Source of the DNA: Setomelanomma holmii
Lineage: Eukaryota; Ascomycota; Dothideomycetes; Pleosporales; Phaeosphaeriaceae
DNA: 64,000 bases
Direction of reading: 5' to 3'
Assembly: GCA_010015745.1 (NCBI GenBank)
Contig: ML978262.1
Span: 1-64,000 of the forward strand
A model generated the notes under the pieces. That model was not told the DNA's origin and did no database searches. It saw nothing but the letters and a program-made list of their open reading frames with translations. Position numbers and translations under genes: made by a program. Every line of letters starts with the position of its first letter. Position 1 is the stretch's first letter. Shown piece by piece: positions 22,353 through 35,591 of this stretch.

Positions 22353-23192
22353 ATTCCTTCACTCACGGAACTTGGCACGGCTTGAGGAGGATCTGGAGAA
22401 CCGGTGGTATCACACTTGACGAGACACACGACTACTTGCTTTAGGCATTGGCATTGCATGGAATGGCGTTTGGGAACTGATTTGGAAAGCATGGACATGC
22501 TGTATGGATTAATGACACTGCGACTGCGACGAGAAGTGAATGAAGGATCCGATGTATACCCGCACGAGCTAGTGATGTCGACGACATTCTGGTCGACGTG
22601 TTGTATATAGATGAAGAAAATACTGAGAGCACATTATTTCACCTCGACCTTGCATATTTCATTGGTTCTTGAAGTGCGTTAAACGACGCTTTACTATTCG
22701 AGAACTGACTGATAATCCACTCTTCCTCAGCGCCGAGTCAATGCCATGACATCCTTCCATTGTTGCTTCCTTCAGTTGCCCAGGTTCTTGCACTGAGCGA
22801 GGATAGACACACTGATGTCTCGAATGCGCGCACGAAATGAATATCCTCATATGCTGATGATACTATACACTACTGAAAGCATTTTCGCGATGCCCCTTGA
22901 TCCAACTCCGGAGCTGCCTAGCTCAAATGTCGGTCCATGATGCTATGCAAAACCCGCGCCAACCGAACAGCCTTCGTTCCGAGGCAGTCGAGAAATAAGG
23001 AAGTGCCGATCAGAATAAGCGATATACGAGGAATTAGGGCGATGGTGAGAGCATGGTCGAGTCTATTCGAGTCTCTTTGATCTTGATATCCGGATTGACC
23101 ATGACGGCTTCCGGCATCAGCAGGCTGCGCAGAGCGAGTTCGGCTTGTTGCGATGGAAGTTGTTTTTGTTGTAAATATCGGGTCTGTTGCTG
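22353..23192. other. Intergenic stretch between the small membrane gene and HP1
   Basis: About 840 bp holding the 3' ends of two convergent transcripts. No further gene or repeat is seen. Confidence 0.5.
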
Positions 23193-23967
23193 CTAGTATC
23201 CACCCTTCATCATAATGTCGTTGCCATCGTCCTCGCCGTTGACTTTGGTTTGATCTGTGAAGACCAGATGGCTCTCGTAATAGAGGAGCATCTTCGGTTT
23301 GTTAGTGAAGGTCGGAAGTCAGGGAATGTGACGCTGAACTCACTTTTTGCGGACACTTCTGGTATACGTGCTTCAGCGGGTGCTGTGTCTTACGGCCGTT
23401 GGTCCATTGAAGATATGCGAATTTGCCCAGTTCGCCGGTCTTGGGATCCAGACTCTCTTCCACAGTGTCGATGTGTTCCACATCGTGCTCCCACGACCCT
23501 GGCGGTGGGCTCCACGATTTCTCTTGCTTCGCGCGCTTGATGCTCGAGGCGGGAGTTCCTGATTCTGACTTGACGCCTGATGCTCGTCCTTTGCGCTTTT
23601 GTCCACCCTTGAGTTCCGGTCGTCCCCCTATTTCTTCAAAGTATTCCTGCAGAACGTCCACTGCGCCCTCCCTGTCACTGTCAGCAACCCGACCTGGATT
23701 GTGCAATTCGCGTGGCATACATGTTCGCTTCGGGCTCCCATGTTTGGTCCTTTGGATCATCGTAGCCTTGCCATTTGACCTCGAAAACGAGTTCGCCCTC
23801 AATGGGTCAGTTGTGCGACGTCCGGGACTGTCTTGATGCTCACTTTAAGGAATTTGTGACGAAGAACCTTTTCAACGACGTATCTGGCGCATTGTCAGCC
23901 ACAAAATTGAGCCCCGGTCTCAGATGACGCATACTCGTCCTCTGCCTCCTCGTCATCATCTTCCGCT

Positions 23968-24008
<41 letters not shown>

Positions 24009-24166
24009 TGCTGGGTTTGCTTGGACCTTCGCTGACTTCCCTTTCTTTTGTGGTGGAATTTGCTCGGAGGAGGAGGACTCTGCGTCGGAAAGGGCAGCTA
24101 TGCGCAAGTCAGTAAACAAATCTTATGCGCTTGCTCGGATGGTGGTTCGACACACTCACGCGGCAT
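23193..24166 (-). CDS. Heterochromatin protein 1 homologue (chromodomain plus chromoshadow)
   Basis: Exons in transcription order are 24166-24160, 24097-23935, 23883-23844, 23797-23721, 23671-23344 and 23291-23193, giving 237 residues; all junctions are canonical. The first coding exon is only 7 bp. An acidic Asp-Glu run (about 33-55) precedes the chromodomain (about 57-112: YVVEKVLRHKFLK, LVFEVKWQGYDD, WEPEAN). Tyr58, Trp79 and Tyr82 match the aromatic cage that holds methylated H3K9. A basic hinge (KGGQKRKGR, SIKRAKQEK) leads to a chromoshadow domain (about 149-216) for dimerisation. It should act in nuclear heterochromatin and silencing, relevant to the transposon-rich surroundings. Divergent neighbour: CCT5. 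Confidence 0.93.
23969..24007 (-). repeat. GAG/GAC hexanucleotide run in the HP1 acidic tract
   Basis: Six to seven near-perfect copies of CCTCGT on the plus strand, encoding Asp-Glu repeats ahead of the chromodomain. Acidic tracts at this place modulate histone binding in other HP1 proteins. The repeat could vary in length between strains. Confidence 0.85.
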
Positions 24167-24546
24167 GATGGCAAGCTGTCGCAACTACCGACGGATGGAA
24201 ATAGTAGTTATTAATAGCTTCGGGGAGCTCGATACGTTTAAGAAGAGCGCAATTGCTCGCGGCAAGACGGTGAGAGGAAGTGGCGGTGGTGCGGGAGCGG
24301 CGTGGGTTTGGATAATTTGGCGGTTGGAGCTGTGAGGGTAGGCGCGTCGACCGCGCTCCGGCGACCGTGCAGGCTTGGCGTTCTGGGGAATTTGGGAATT
24401 TTCGAGATGAAGGTCGGAGCTGTTTACGCGATACCCCACCACCCCTCACTTTAACATATACGCAGTTCCTACTGCTATACCACTCTTGAAGCTTCTTGAA
24501 GCTCTGATCTGTTGTTTGCTTCAGTTTAGCGGGTCCAGAAGTCAAC
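24167..24546. promoter_or_regulatory. Shared divergent promoter of HP1 and CCT5
   Basis: 380 bp separate the two start codons, which point away from each other. Both leaders and both promoters must fit here. No TATA box was recognised. Regulation in common is inference from spacing only. Confidence 0.6.
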
Positions 24547-27258
24547 ATGGCCATGAGTAAGTTGAGGCGGCAGCTCTAATAAGCTGTCATGAGAGCCGAA
24601 ACGCTTTACTTGGACACAGTCGCTGACAGTATGCTTTCAGATATTGACATGTCGAATGGTACGCCTCCCACCTTCTGTGATACGAGATCACTCCACCACC
24701 CGAAATGACAGGCACTGACACGTCGGGATACAGCGCAGGTGATGAAGGATGAGGCAGGAAGGCCGTTCATCATAGTCAGAGAGTATGTGGAACAGCTCTG
24801 GACTTAGGCGACGCAAGGACTGTGCTGATCTATCGTCCAGCCAAGGCAAGAAGAAGAGGCAGTATGGCAACGAAGCCGTCAAGTCACATATTCTGGCCGC
24901 GAAGACAGTCGCGAACATTGTCAAGACTTCGCTGGTACGCAATACCTGGCATGAGAGCAAGGTCGCCGGCTGACGACTATACAGGGCCCTCGCGGACTCG
25001 ATAAGATCCTGATTTCGTCCGATGGAGACATTACCGTAACGAACGATGGCGCCACGATTTTGTCCCAAATGGAGATTTCGAACCACGTCGCGAAGCTGCT
25101 GGTCGAGCTGTCAAAGTCACAGGATGACGAGATCGGCGACGGTACAACAGGTGTCGTAGTGTTGGCAGGCGCGCTCCTCGAGCAAGCAGCGGACCTTATC
25201 GACAAGGGTATTCACCCCATCAGGATAGCAGACGGCTACGACCAGGCATGCGAGGTTGCTGTGGCAAGGTTAGACGAGATCAGCGACGAGATTCAGTTCA
25301 CAAAAGAGAACACCGAGCAGCTGTTCCGGGTCGCAAAGACGAGTTTGGGCAGCAAGATTGTCTCCAAGGCACACGACCAGTTCGCCCACATCGCCGTTGA
25401 CGCTGTGCTATCAGTGGCGGACCTGGAGCGCAAGGACGTCGATTTCGAGCTCATCAAGGTGGACGGCAAGGTTGGAGGCGCGCTCGAGGACACACTGCTG
25501 GTGAAGGGCGTCATAATAGACAAGGACTTCTCGCATCCGCAGATGCCCTCAGAAGTCAAGGACGCGAAGCTCGCCATTCTGACCTGCGCATTCGAGCCGC
25601 CGAAGCCCAAGACCAAGCACAAGCTCGACATCACCACGGTGGAGGAGTTCAAGAAGTTGCAAAACTATGAGTCGAACAAGTTCACAGAGATGATCGAACA
25701 GATCAAGGCCACTGGAGCGAATGTGGTCATATGTCAGTGGGGCTTCGACGACGAGGCAAACCATCTCCTCCTCACAAACAAGCTGCCAGCCGTGAGGTGG
25801 GTTGGTGGTCCTGAGATTGAGCTGATCGCGATTGCTACGAACGGACGTATTGTACCACGATTCGAAGATTTGAGCGCGGAGAAGCTGGGGAAAGCAGGTA
25901 TCGTCCGCGAACTTACATTTGGCACAACCCGGGATAAAATGCTGGTCATCGAGGAGTGTGCCAACACAAGAGCCGTCACCGTCTTCGTGCGAGGCAGCAA
26001 TAAGATGGTATGTTCTGGCTACGAAGAGCCATCCAGAATTGCTCCAAACCACACGCTGACATTCATAGATCATCGATGAGGCAAAGCGATCATTACACGA
26101 TGCCCTATGCGTCGTGCGGAATCTAGTACGAGACAACCGAATCGTGTACGGCGGTGGCGCTGCGGAGGTCGCATGCTCGCTGGCTGTAGAAGACGCGGCG
26201 GTCAAGGCAAGTCCCAAGACGAGTTTTGTGAAAGGACGTATCTAATGACAAGCGCAGAGCCCTGGTCTTGAGCAGTATGCTATGCGCGCTTTCGCTGATG
26301 CGCTAGATGCAGTCCCCATGGCATTGGCTGAGAACTCTGGTCTAAGTCCCATAGAGACGTTGGGCAACATCAAGTCGCGCCAAGCCAAAGAGAAGAACAC
26401 AAGGTTAGGTGTTGACTGCATGCAGACGGGAAGCAACGGTAAGTCTTACCCTCGTCTTCGTCTCCCTCTATGTGGCACCACTCCATTCGATGCACCGATC
26501 CCCATTTTTCGCTTGTTCTATCGGAGACACACACGTTCTTTTGCTTTTGCCGCCCTTTGCAAACTATACACCGCAATCGTCGGACACGCGTATACACGCT
26601 GTTCCGCGGTTCATGCACTTCCCGCGCGAACGCCTCCACGGGATGTAGCGCCGGGCCCCCACCCAATCTCTACACTGCATGTTCAGCTTCGCAACCACGA
26701 GAACGCACAACGTTACTCTGCTATCATTGCACCTTTCTTGATTATCGTCCTGTCAGTGGCTGCATCGATCAAAGCCTGTGCTAACGTGGCGTCATTACAG
26801 ATATGAAGGAGCACTTCGTGATCGACCCCTTGATCTCGAAGCGGCAACAGCTCTTGCTCGCTACACAACTGTGTAGGATGGTACTCAAGGTACGTATCAT
26901 TCCTGTATTGTATCCTCGTCATTTGTTACACCAGACTATGCCCCATCCCTTCCCCAACGGCACCCTGTGCTACCACCTTTCCGCACCCCATCCCTTGCTC
27001 TCCCGAACATGGCACATCGATATGTCGGGGAAGCGGGGAAGCGGGGAAGCGGTTTCGCAGGCGCACACGTGCGATGAGTTTGCACGTTACACCAGGCAAA
27101 CGCTGTATCTTTGTGCGACCGTATCGTTGGCAACACGCCATCATGATGACCTTGCTTGCTGCCCACATTCTTGCACTCGCTTGCGCGGATTCCCGATGCT
27201 AACGCTGGACGAGGTCAACAACGTCATCATTGCTGGAAGCGACGACAACGAGTTCTAG
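24547..27258 (+). CDS. CCT5: T-complex protein 1 subunit epsilon (chaperonin CCT5)
   Basis: Nine exons: 24547-24556, 24641-24658, 24734-24782, 24841-24934, 24985-26007, 26069-26206, 26258-26438, 26801-26889 and 27214-27258, giving 548 residues. The protein is collinear with CCT epsilon over its whole length: [11 protein letters not shown], the ATPase motif [87 protein letters not shown]. It is one of eight subunits of the cytosolic chaperonin that folds actin and tubulin. Oddities: the intron after 26206 starts with GC (GCAAGT), and the last two introns are 362 and 324 bp, far longer than others in the window. The first two tiny exons are the least certain part. Confidence 0.95.
27027..27050 (+). 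repeat. GGGGAAGC tandem repeat inside the last CCT5 intron
   Basis: Three perfect 8 bp GGGGAAGC units in tandem inside the last intron. A repeat like this could explain part of the unusual intron length. Confidence 0.85.
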
Positions 27259-30200
27259 ACGCTGTACCTGCGAAGAGTGGACCCAGCAGTTTTGAGCTAC
27301 GCAGTATCGCGGGTATAAATGTCGCACTCAGTCAAACAAAGCACCGAGACTGAGCAGAAGTTGAAGGACATGGTTAATGCCAACACGCCATATACCACAT
27401 AGACGAAGAAATCAACGTAAAAGCATTTGCACAACTATGCATTGGACCTGAAATAACCTCTGCGGGACGAAGCCTAAATGGCGCTCGTATATCTGCCAAG
27501 AGATCTTTAGGGCAACCCTTGATGTTCGAGAACGACAATGCCTCCCCTGGCTCATTTCCTTCATGCTATTCCGTCGCTCAGCGTCCATGTTTCCAGGTTT
27601 GTGGATGATCACACGAAGAGGGCCCGAGACCGTTGCTTGACTCTTGATTTGGCTGGACGTCGCACCCATAGCGGGAGAGTCTTGATTGAAGTCCTTGAAG
27701 CGCAAGATGTTTTGGTGAAAAGCTATATCACCGCGGTCTCAATCACGAGAGTATCCCTGTTAAGCACTGAACGTCTCGAAGGTGTGCTTGCACACAGTGC
27801 TGGAAGTATTGTCTTGGCTTATTCTGCATCGTCGTTGCGACTGTAGAGAGGACAAAACATGCTCTTTAGCCAGCTGTAGCTTTGCGGATTGACAATGATA
27901 CATCTGGTAATAAATTGCTGAATCAAGCAGCAGACTATTGCATGACATACACGTTCCTGGTGAGTATGCACGTTAACGCCCTAGACAGCAGTTCCAACAT
28001 CCTCTGTGCATCCAGGAGTGATTGAGACGTTTTGCCAGGGTCACCGTCTGAATGCACGTCGGATCTAGGTTTTGTAATTCTTATGTTGCCATCGACTTGG
28101 TGGTCTTTACGATACGTCGCAAGGCAGGGTTCACGATCACAAATTCCTGCGCAGCTTCGACTCGGCATTTGGAGATGATGAGGTTGGCCTCAATAGACGG
28201 GTCGGAATGAACATGTCGACTAAATTGATGGCTGGCTAAGCAGATATTGATACCAATCTAGTCTTCTACGTGAGGCCTCATCATTACAGCTGGTGCACGC
28301 CTATTGCCTTGCAGCATACTCCCAGATCTTAGTGAAGTGAAGATCAAGGTGTATATCGCATGTGTCTCAACATTTACTCGCAAATTCACCACCATTGTCC
28401 TAGTCGTATTGTATCGAAATACTGTAATATTTCATCTCCCAACAATCGTACCCCTTCTTTGCCTCAGTTCAGATCTCGTTACTAGTCTCCACATAGACAG
28501 ACCCACATCCTGCGATATACCCACTCCTTGCCCGCGCGTTCACAGCTCAGATCTTTTCGTGCGTGGCGGCCACGAAGCATGTGACTGAGTTACGCTGCTC
28601 TCAATGCCAGTCGAATGGTTCATGGCGAAGCCTCGAACACCATGACGCCAGTTTCTGCATTCCACGTTGCGCATGCTTCGGCTGACTTGCCAGCGATGTG
28701 TGTATGCTTTACTAATTCTCAAACACCGATATACTTTTGCCAGCCACAGCCGAGTCGTGCACCAAATTCTACTCGTAGTTGCATCCCGATATCAGATTTG
28801 TGTACTGGAATGGTCTTCGAGAAGCATTTTCACCTGCCTCCGCGCGGCGTTACAACCTTAATATTTGCATAACCGCTGAGCCGCAGGGTCTTCTTCGCTT
28901 TTTAGCCACGCGACACCATAAACCAGCTTGTACTTAGATGCCGCAAGTCGCCGATCCCCCCCTCTGTGAAGACTTGTGAAAAGCCTCGTTTCTAGATGTC
29001 CCAAAGCAGTCACAGGCTAGCACGCGCTGCAGCAGAGCCGCACCTTGAAATCCCGCGCTATGTTCGGGAGTGGAAGCCGAGCAGATGTTCTTCCAGGCAC
29101 ATGCAAAAGTCAAGGCCTATTCTCTCTCTCAGCACGGACACTAGTATGCAGGTAGTGAGGAGCAGTCAAGCCCAAATCGTGGCTCAGCAGACGCGCAAAT
29201 CGCCTGGTCGTTGCATCTGCACGTTCGAAGACCCGCAACGAATGTGACATATGGACATCTAGAAGCGAGGCTGTGGCTCGGGAGACGGGTAGATTCGCTT
29301 TACGGGGGTCGGAATGTGTTGGGAAGAAAAGAGCTTGTGGGGAACGGCAAGTGGAGACTTTGGAGCGATTCTCGTGCGCGGAATGCACGTGCGGTGAGAT
29401 TTTGATGCGGAGAATGGAGACTTTCTCGCTTCTAGGAAAGATTTGGTGTTGATGTGACTGGAAGTTGCATCGAATGCATCACGGACATGGAAAAAACAAC
29501 CCCGTAACAAACCTAGATTCTTTTCACGCGGAGTGGAGTGTTCAGGTACCATCGCAGCATCGGGCACCTTTCGGCTAAGCACGACAACTTCTGAATCTGC
29601 CCCTCAGTCAGCACGTGAAAACGTCGCTGCATGCACCCACACCTAATCCCAACCCACCCCCAACAAATATCCAACAAAAACACTCGTCAGCGAAGTGCAT
29701 CATCATCACATACCTACCTCCTCGCCTGCTCCGCTAGAGCTGCTGAAGCTTCCTCGTATTCTACCCATGTGACTTTACCAATCCGCAAGCATGCGCGTCC
29801 TCGCGCCGCCCATCTTTACAAGCTGCCAAATATTTTAATCCTACCTGAGATGATCTGTGGTTTAGCAAAACTTGATGCACATCAGCTCCACTGAACCGGG
29901 AGGTCCGCGAGCTTCTAGGAGGGTTCGAAAGGCCAGTGTTGCAAGCGACTGCGTCCGGTGGGGGGTTTGGTGTGCTGGATTTAGATGGATGAGTGAAGAC
30001 GGTGGAAAAACTCCGGTGGTTTCGATTGGTGGTGATGGCGGTCTTGATGGTGAAAGCCCGGTGGGGTTTGACAATAGTTTGGCGCTTCAGCTGCCATGAT
30101 TCGCATTCAGACCATGAAACCACGAACCACGACGCGACGCAGACTTCCGTTCCGATATTCTGCCCGCGCATCTTCGCGAGCCTCACCCAGACACCAGACT

Positions 30201-33200
30201 CACCATGCAGGACTCGAGCCAGTTGATCACACATCCAAAGCCAAATCGTGTCTCCAAATCGTTTTTCCACCTTTCATCCGCCCTCCGCAGTTTACCCGTC
30301 CACCGGGGCTTTTCGTCCTCGAATTAACCCTTCCATCCGGCCTGCATGTGATCGCCCTCTGGCCCCGTACCTGCATCTTGGCTTTAGTCCAGCAAACGAC
30401 GTCATACTGCCCTTGTGACCACAACACCCCAGATTCGATCATCTGGGGCTCCGCATCTGGGTGCGATGCATAGCATGTTGCGATCCTTGGGTTCGTGAGA
30501 TCGACTCTAGTTGTAATTTATCGCCGATGGGCGAAATGGGTGTTGAAGAAGATTTGTGTCTGATGGCGCGTGAAGGTCGTTCTGATAGTGCAGATCCAGA
30601 AGGTGCCGCAACTGCGCTGCGTAACTGTGATCGGTACGTAAACCGTTATTGCGGCCTCATTGACCGCGAACCAGGTGCAGGGCATACCTTCCCAGTACTA
30701 CGCATCATTCTCTCCTCGCTCGACCGGGATATCATGTCGGGCGCATTTGCTCTCATGCACAAGCTCCAATGCGACTCCACGGGGAAGCTAAGCCAACGTC
30801 CCGAACAGTCTCGTGGTCATGAGAGGCCAGGTTAGCCATGTCGATCTGTGTTGCCGCAAACAACTCCCGGTCCAGTTGGTGCGATATGGTGCTGAGTTGT
30901 AATCAGCCAGCCTTTTGCTGACGATGCGAGTCGGATCCGCATCCTGGTTGAATAATGAGAATGTCAGGCAATGCAATGTCGTGGGTCATCATGACAATAA
31001 GTCGAGTCGGACCGTGGGGAAGAGAATAGTGAGAGCGCATGATGTGCGATGATGTGTTCCAGACACCTCTGCTGCAGTAAAGTTCGCGCATGAAACTTCA
31101 TCACCGTGGCGAATATCAGCAATCATTGCACCACTATTACCAGTTCCACGGTGGAAAAGCTGCATATGCATGTGCGACCGATATTCTCCGAGCCATGGTC
31201 GCGACAAGCCTGCCCATGGTCCGAAGGCACTCACATGTCTCCTGGACTTTCTACTTCCTCAGAGCCGAAGTCAGCAGCGGATGTCTACTCACGCGCGCGT
31301 CCAAAGCCAAGAGAAGTGAAAACCTCCTCTGCTCGCCCAATCGCGCAAAATCTCACTGCCGTTTCAACGAGGCGCTTTTGAGGCCTGCAAATGTATAAGG
31401 ATGCGTCGCGTGTTGACGCGTCCAAATGCGGAAAGTCTGCATTAGACTTTGCGGGGAAGCTTACCCATCTCTGAGTCAAAAGTGAACAGATGCAGCTGAC
31501 CTCGACCACCCATGCTGAGCAGTGCGGCCCGACTTTCTGTGGCTTTAGGGGAACTGGTGCTGTAACGAAACGTGAAAGATACCACAGCGGGAGCGAGACT
31601 TGATTTAGAAGCGGCATGCGAACTGCTACGTCAATGGTAGGGGATGCTTTCGGCTTGCGGGTAGCGCACCAGGACTCGACTCGTGATGGAAAGTCCTGCG
31701 GCGTGTTGTGACACGAGAACACCTGTCATTCTTCTTTCAGAGGCGTGATGGTTGTTTTGATGCGTTGTCGTGATGCTTGACGCCATTCATCTGATCTTGC
31801 TTCGCCATGTGTTGCTGCGTTGTTGGTTGTGATGCGCTGGCTTTTGATCACACTGAGTGCAAATGCAAGTATCTGATGCGCCCGTGGAGGGCGCCGTGGG
31901 CACTTGCCGCTCACGATGGGAGGCTTGCATGAAGGTGGAGGCATGCAGGTACTCTCTCTGCCGGCAGACACACCTCAGTAGCCTCCCTCCTTACCTGCCC
32001 GCGAAACGAAAATGACTGTTCACAGCTTCGCAGCATCAAGATCGAGATGAACACAGCGATCGAAAGTTGCCATGGCCTTTCAGCTCGTGTTGTATGCTTG
32101 CGGGCAATGCACCGGAAATTTCTCTGTTAGCCACAAGCATGTGCGGAACACTTCCTGGCCGTTGGAATGCCTTGCGCAGTCGACGAACCTGGTAGCATAC
32201 GACGCCGGTCCCAGCGAACCTAGGGTAAAACGTGGCAGCGCAAAGTACCTCGGCAGTTTGTGCCGGGTAGATGACGCACAAGCACTCGCCAACTGTCCGC
32301 CGTCGACGTCGCATCCAAGTGAAGCAGATATGCAAGTGTATCCCCTGGCGTCATATATGACGAAGCATCTTCACGTCGCGATGTGGGGAGAGCGGAGTCG
32401 TGGAGAGTTCTCGAAAGGGCTGCATCTGGGCTGGCGCATCGAGATCTGATGTGGATCCCATACCCAACACCGCGCAGCTGGTTCTCGTTGATCCCAAGCA
32501 CTCCGATCTATCTTGTGAGCAATTATGTCTGTGGACTGACCTTTTCGCGTTGCCAGATCTCGATGACAGATCAGTCGCATGCGGTTGAATCAGGATCTTG
32601 GATGTTTGCTGCGTTGTCAACGAGCACACCAACCAACGTGTCGGCCCGAGAAAAGATGATGGGCCTCGTGGACATATTGTTTCCTCCATACCAAGGCGGG
32701 GAACCGAGATAATAGCCAGCATAAAAGTGACATACATGTTGTTGAGATGGGGTAGAAGAGGATAGCGTAAAGCTAAAGTTCACCTCACGGGCGACATCCC
32801 GACAAACTCACCGTTGTGTTGTACTGGTCATGAGATAGTTCAGGGGTGAACAACTTAACGCAAAGAAGATGTTCGCAAAGATGATGTTGTGTGACCATCG
32901 TTTCGAACTGCATGCAAGCCTCGGAAACTGTCGATCCACTTCCCTCGACCTGGTAACGGTATTGGGTCTGTAGCCGTGGGATGCCGACCTGTACAACGCT
33001 TGAGCAATAAGACAACACTCATCAAATATCGAGGATTACCGCATAGAGTAAACGGAGCTGCAAGTGTTCACCGCTAACGATAACCCAATGTAGCCTGAGG
33101 ATGAAGCAGACGATAAGGATAGGATGGCAATGTAAGATGAGGAGATATTCGATAAACAGAGAGGTAACAATTACCTGCCATGGACGCGTTGTCAGTAAGC

Positions 33201-35591
33201 CTCTGATCTTGGCGATGATATTGGGTACGCTGAAACAACACCGAAGAAGCACGCCGTGATGCAGGAAGTATTGATGATACGCGGGCGTCGGGCGCGGTGC
33301 TATGCAGCGAGGCAATGGGATGTCTCTCCGCGCCCACGATATGCAAGCACGACATCTTAGGGCCGGTCTCGATGGCTTGATCTGCGGATTGCTGGTGCTT
33401 GCTGCACGGCGGCAGTTGATAAGGTCAACCAAGCCAGGCTGCCGTATCATGATATCTTGGGATGCAGACATCGGTATCTTGAAGCGCGCAGCTGGGCGCC
33501 AGATCGACGTCCAGCGCATTTGGCGAAAAGAAACATGTCACCGAGTCGCCAGCTCGTCTCGTGAAAGGTGTGACCTGAGCATAACTCGTGACTGGAACCC
33601 CCACGGGTGCGACAAATGAAGATGCAAGGTCGGAGGATTTAGTGACGGGATGGCCCCCTCAGCCGCCAGCGAACGCGATATCACAGTCACAGGGCGAAGG
33701 GTGTAAGCGTATTACCGGAGGTTTATCCTTCAATTGCCAGTCCGCCTCCCGCGGTGGCGGAGTTCCTTGTACTTGAGGCTGAAGCATCTCCCACTCAGGT
33801 GCGAGAGAACTTTCAGATGACCTTCGTGCAGGCGCTAAGATGCCAACGCATCGACCTCCAGACCGACTGTGTCGCGGGGTAGCGCTGCGGGTGCCTGATG
33901 GAGCATCGCGGAGGATGGCCGGTCGCCGTCTGCATGGATGACTGTTGTTTTTAGCTCTGGTGATCAGGAGACGGGCGAGGGAGTCGCAAATAGGATGCGC
34001 TGAGTGAGTGATTATGAAGGCTCCCAGCGATGACGCTGGGGCTGCGCTGAGGTGAGCTCGTGCAATCCGGGGTAACTGGTGGTAAGCGGCATGGCAGATG
34101 GGCAGGTGGAGAGATGAGGAGAGATAGGCGAAGCCGTTGTTTTACCCGCAGTCAGCTGGTGAGGCTTGCGTGGAGGTTGAGTGATGCTGATGCAGAGGGG
34201 GCCAAAGCCTCGCCAGGCGATGACCAACAACAACGCAGTCGAGTCGGTAACGGCTCCCTGGCTGCCATGACGCGTTACTCGCCATTACCGTCGCTGACCA
34301 CGATATAACGCCATGGTGAGACCCAGTCATTGCATCGCACGCTGGAACACGGCGACAGCGGGCGTGATAGATGCTGTGCAGTGTCTGGTGTTGAGTTTGG
34401 CAGCCTGAGTCATAAGGCTGAACGGTCGCTGCAGCTCTCGAGTCTCGACGCAGACCCCACGCCGCACAACCGAAGCCAGATGCGCTCGCCACGCTGCACG
34501 ACGGCGTACTCCCGGTCAATAGCACGCAAGGATGGTCTCACGAGGGCGCCGCCTCCGTCTTCCACATGCACTTGCTGTCGCTCCCTTGTGATGAGCAGAA
34601 CGCACGCCAGGCACGCTGTCAAAGGTACGTCGAGGAAGCCGGGCCGAGGGAGAGGCCTGGGCAATAGCCGCGAATTGCTCCCAACTTTGTCACTGCCCGA
34701 GGCATATTGGCCGATCCGTGTTTCGCATATTGTCACAATAAACATCTGAAGCCAAACTACCATCGTGACACGCGCAACGTGCGGTCGCGCAGTCAACCTG
34801 CGGCAGATGTGCAACGAGAATAAAGGTGATCGCTACAGTGCCTGCGCCTTCCGCCATTGGTGATGTCCGGCTCTGCATGCGGGCGTGCATAAGCGCCTGC
34901 TCGGCACCCAGCTATGCTTAATGATTCAGAAGAGCGGTAAAGAAGCCTGCTAAACGCAACTGGCTCTCGTAACAAGCGTGCGTCTTGTTGGGACAGTCGA
35001 CCCTGGGAGCAGCTGACAAGTCGAGCATGTCGATGAAGCCTCGAAGCAACGTTGGCCTACTGCATCTGCTCACCGGCCCCAGTCACAATCACCACGAACC
35101 GCATGTGGAAGTTCAAATTGCAGAATCCGCTTTTATCATTAGATACTTGATACTTAGGTACTTAGCTCATTACCCGCTATCTCATGCAGAGGTAATGCGG
35201 TCGTAGGCGGCTTCGCAAAGCCGTCCCATGCTAGGGTATAATGGCTCGGCTGGTGAGCCCCATAATAGTACAGTGCAGGTAATAGTACAGACCAGTCGAA
35301 GGACGTTGCTCGACAAAGGAGTCCGACCCAGATCACCCAGGCGTGAGCCGTGGCCTTCTTGAAGCTGAATGAGCCACTATATGTGGTGGTGAAGTGCATG
35401 AAAGAAATTCGTAGCCTCGTGGGCGAACAAAGCCCTGAATGGTTTCAGGGTATTTTGGGAAAGTCGTTGCCGATGGCCTATTTTCAATGGATACAGCCAG
35501 GCAGGAGTAGAAGCAAATAATCACAAAACGCCGGGGCCCAATGCCGTTCGAGATGCCGCTAAAAAGTGCAAATGGTGAGAAAGAGGGCGCG
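27259..35591. other. Gene-poor stretch of about 8.3 kb
   Basis: No gene is supported. Open frames are short (mostly under 130 codons), overlap on both strands and lack motifs or paired splice sites. It is not AT-rich and no transposase residue pattern was found, so it does not look like a classic RIP-decayed repeat block. I searched by eye for tRNA T-arms and found no complete cloverleaf. Candidate long noncoding transcripts cannot be excluded. Confidence 0.5.

Noticed and set aside
26282..26806. A 174-codon plus-strand frame and a following 151-codon frame to 27258 as separate genes
   Set aside because: Both begin inside CCT5 exons and run through its introns. The conserved CCT5 C terminus fixes the splicing, so they are not independent genes, though intron retention is noted as a finding.
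30420..30520. GGGTTCG-containing stretch as a possible tRNA T-arm
   Set aside because: No matching acceptor, D-arm or anticodon stem could be built around it.
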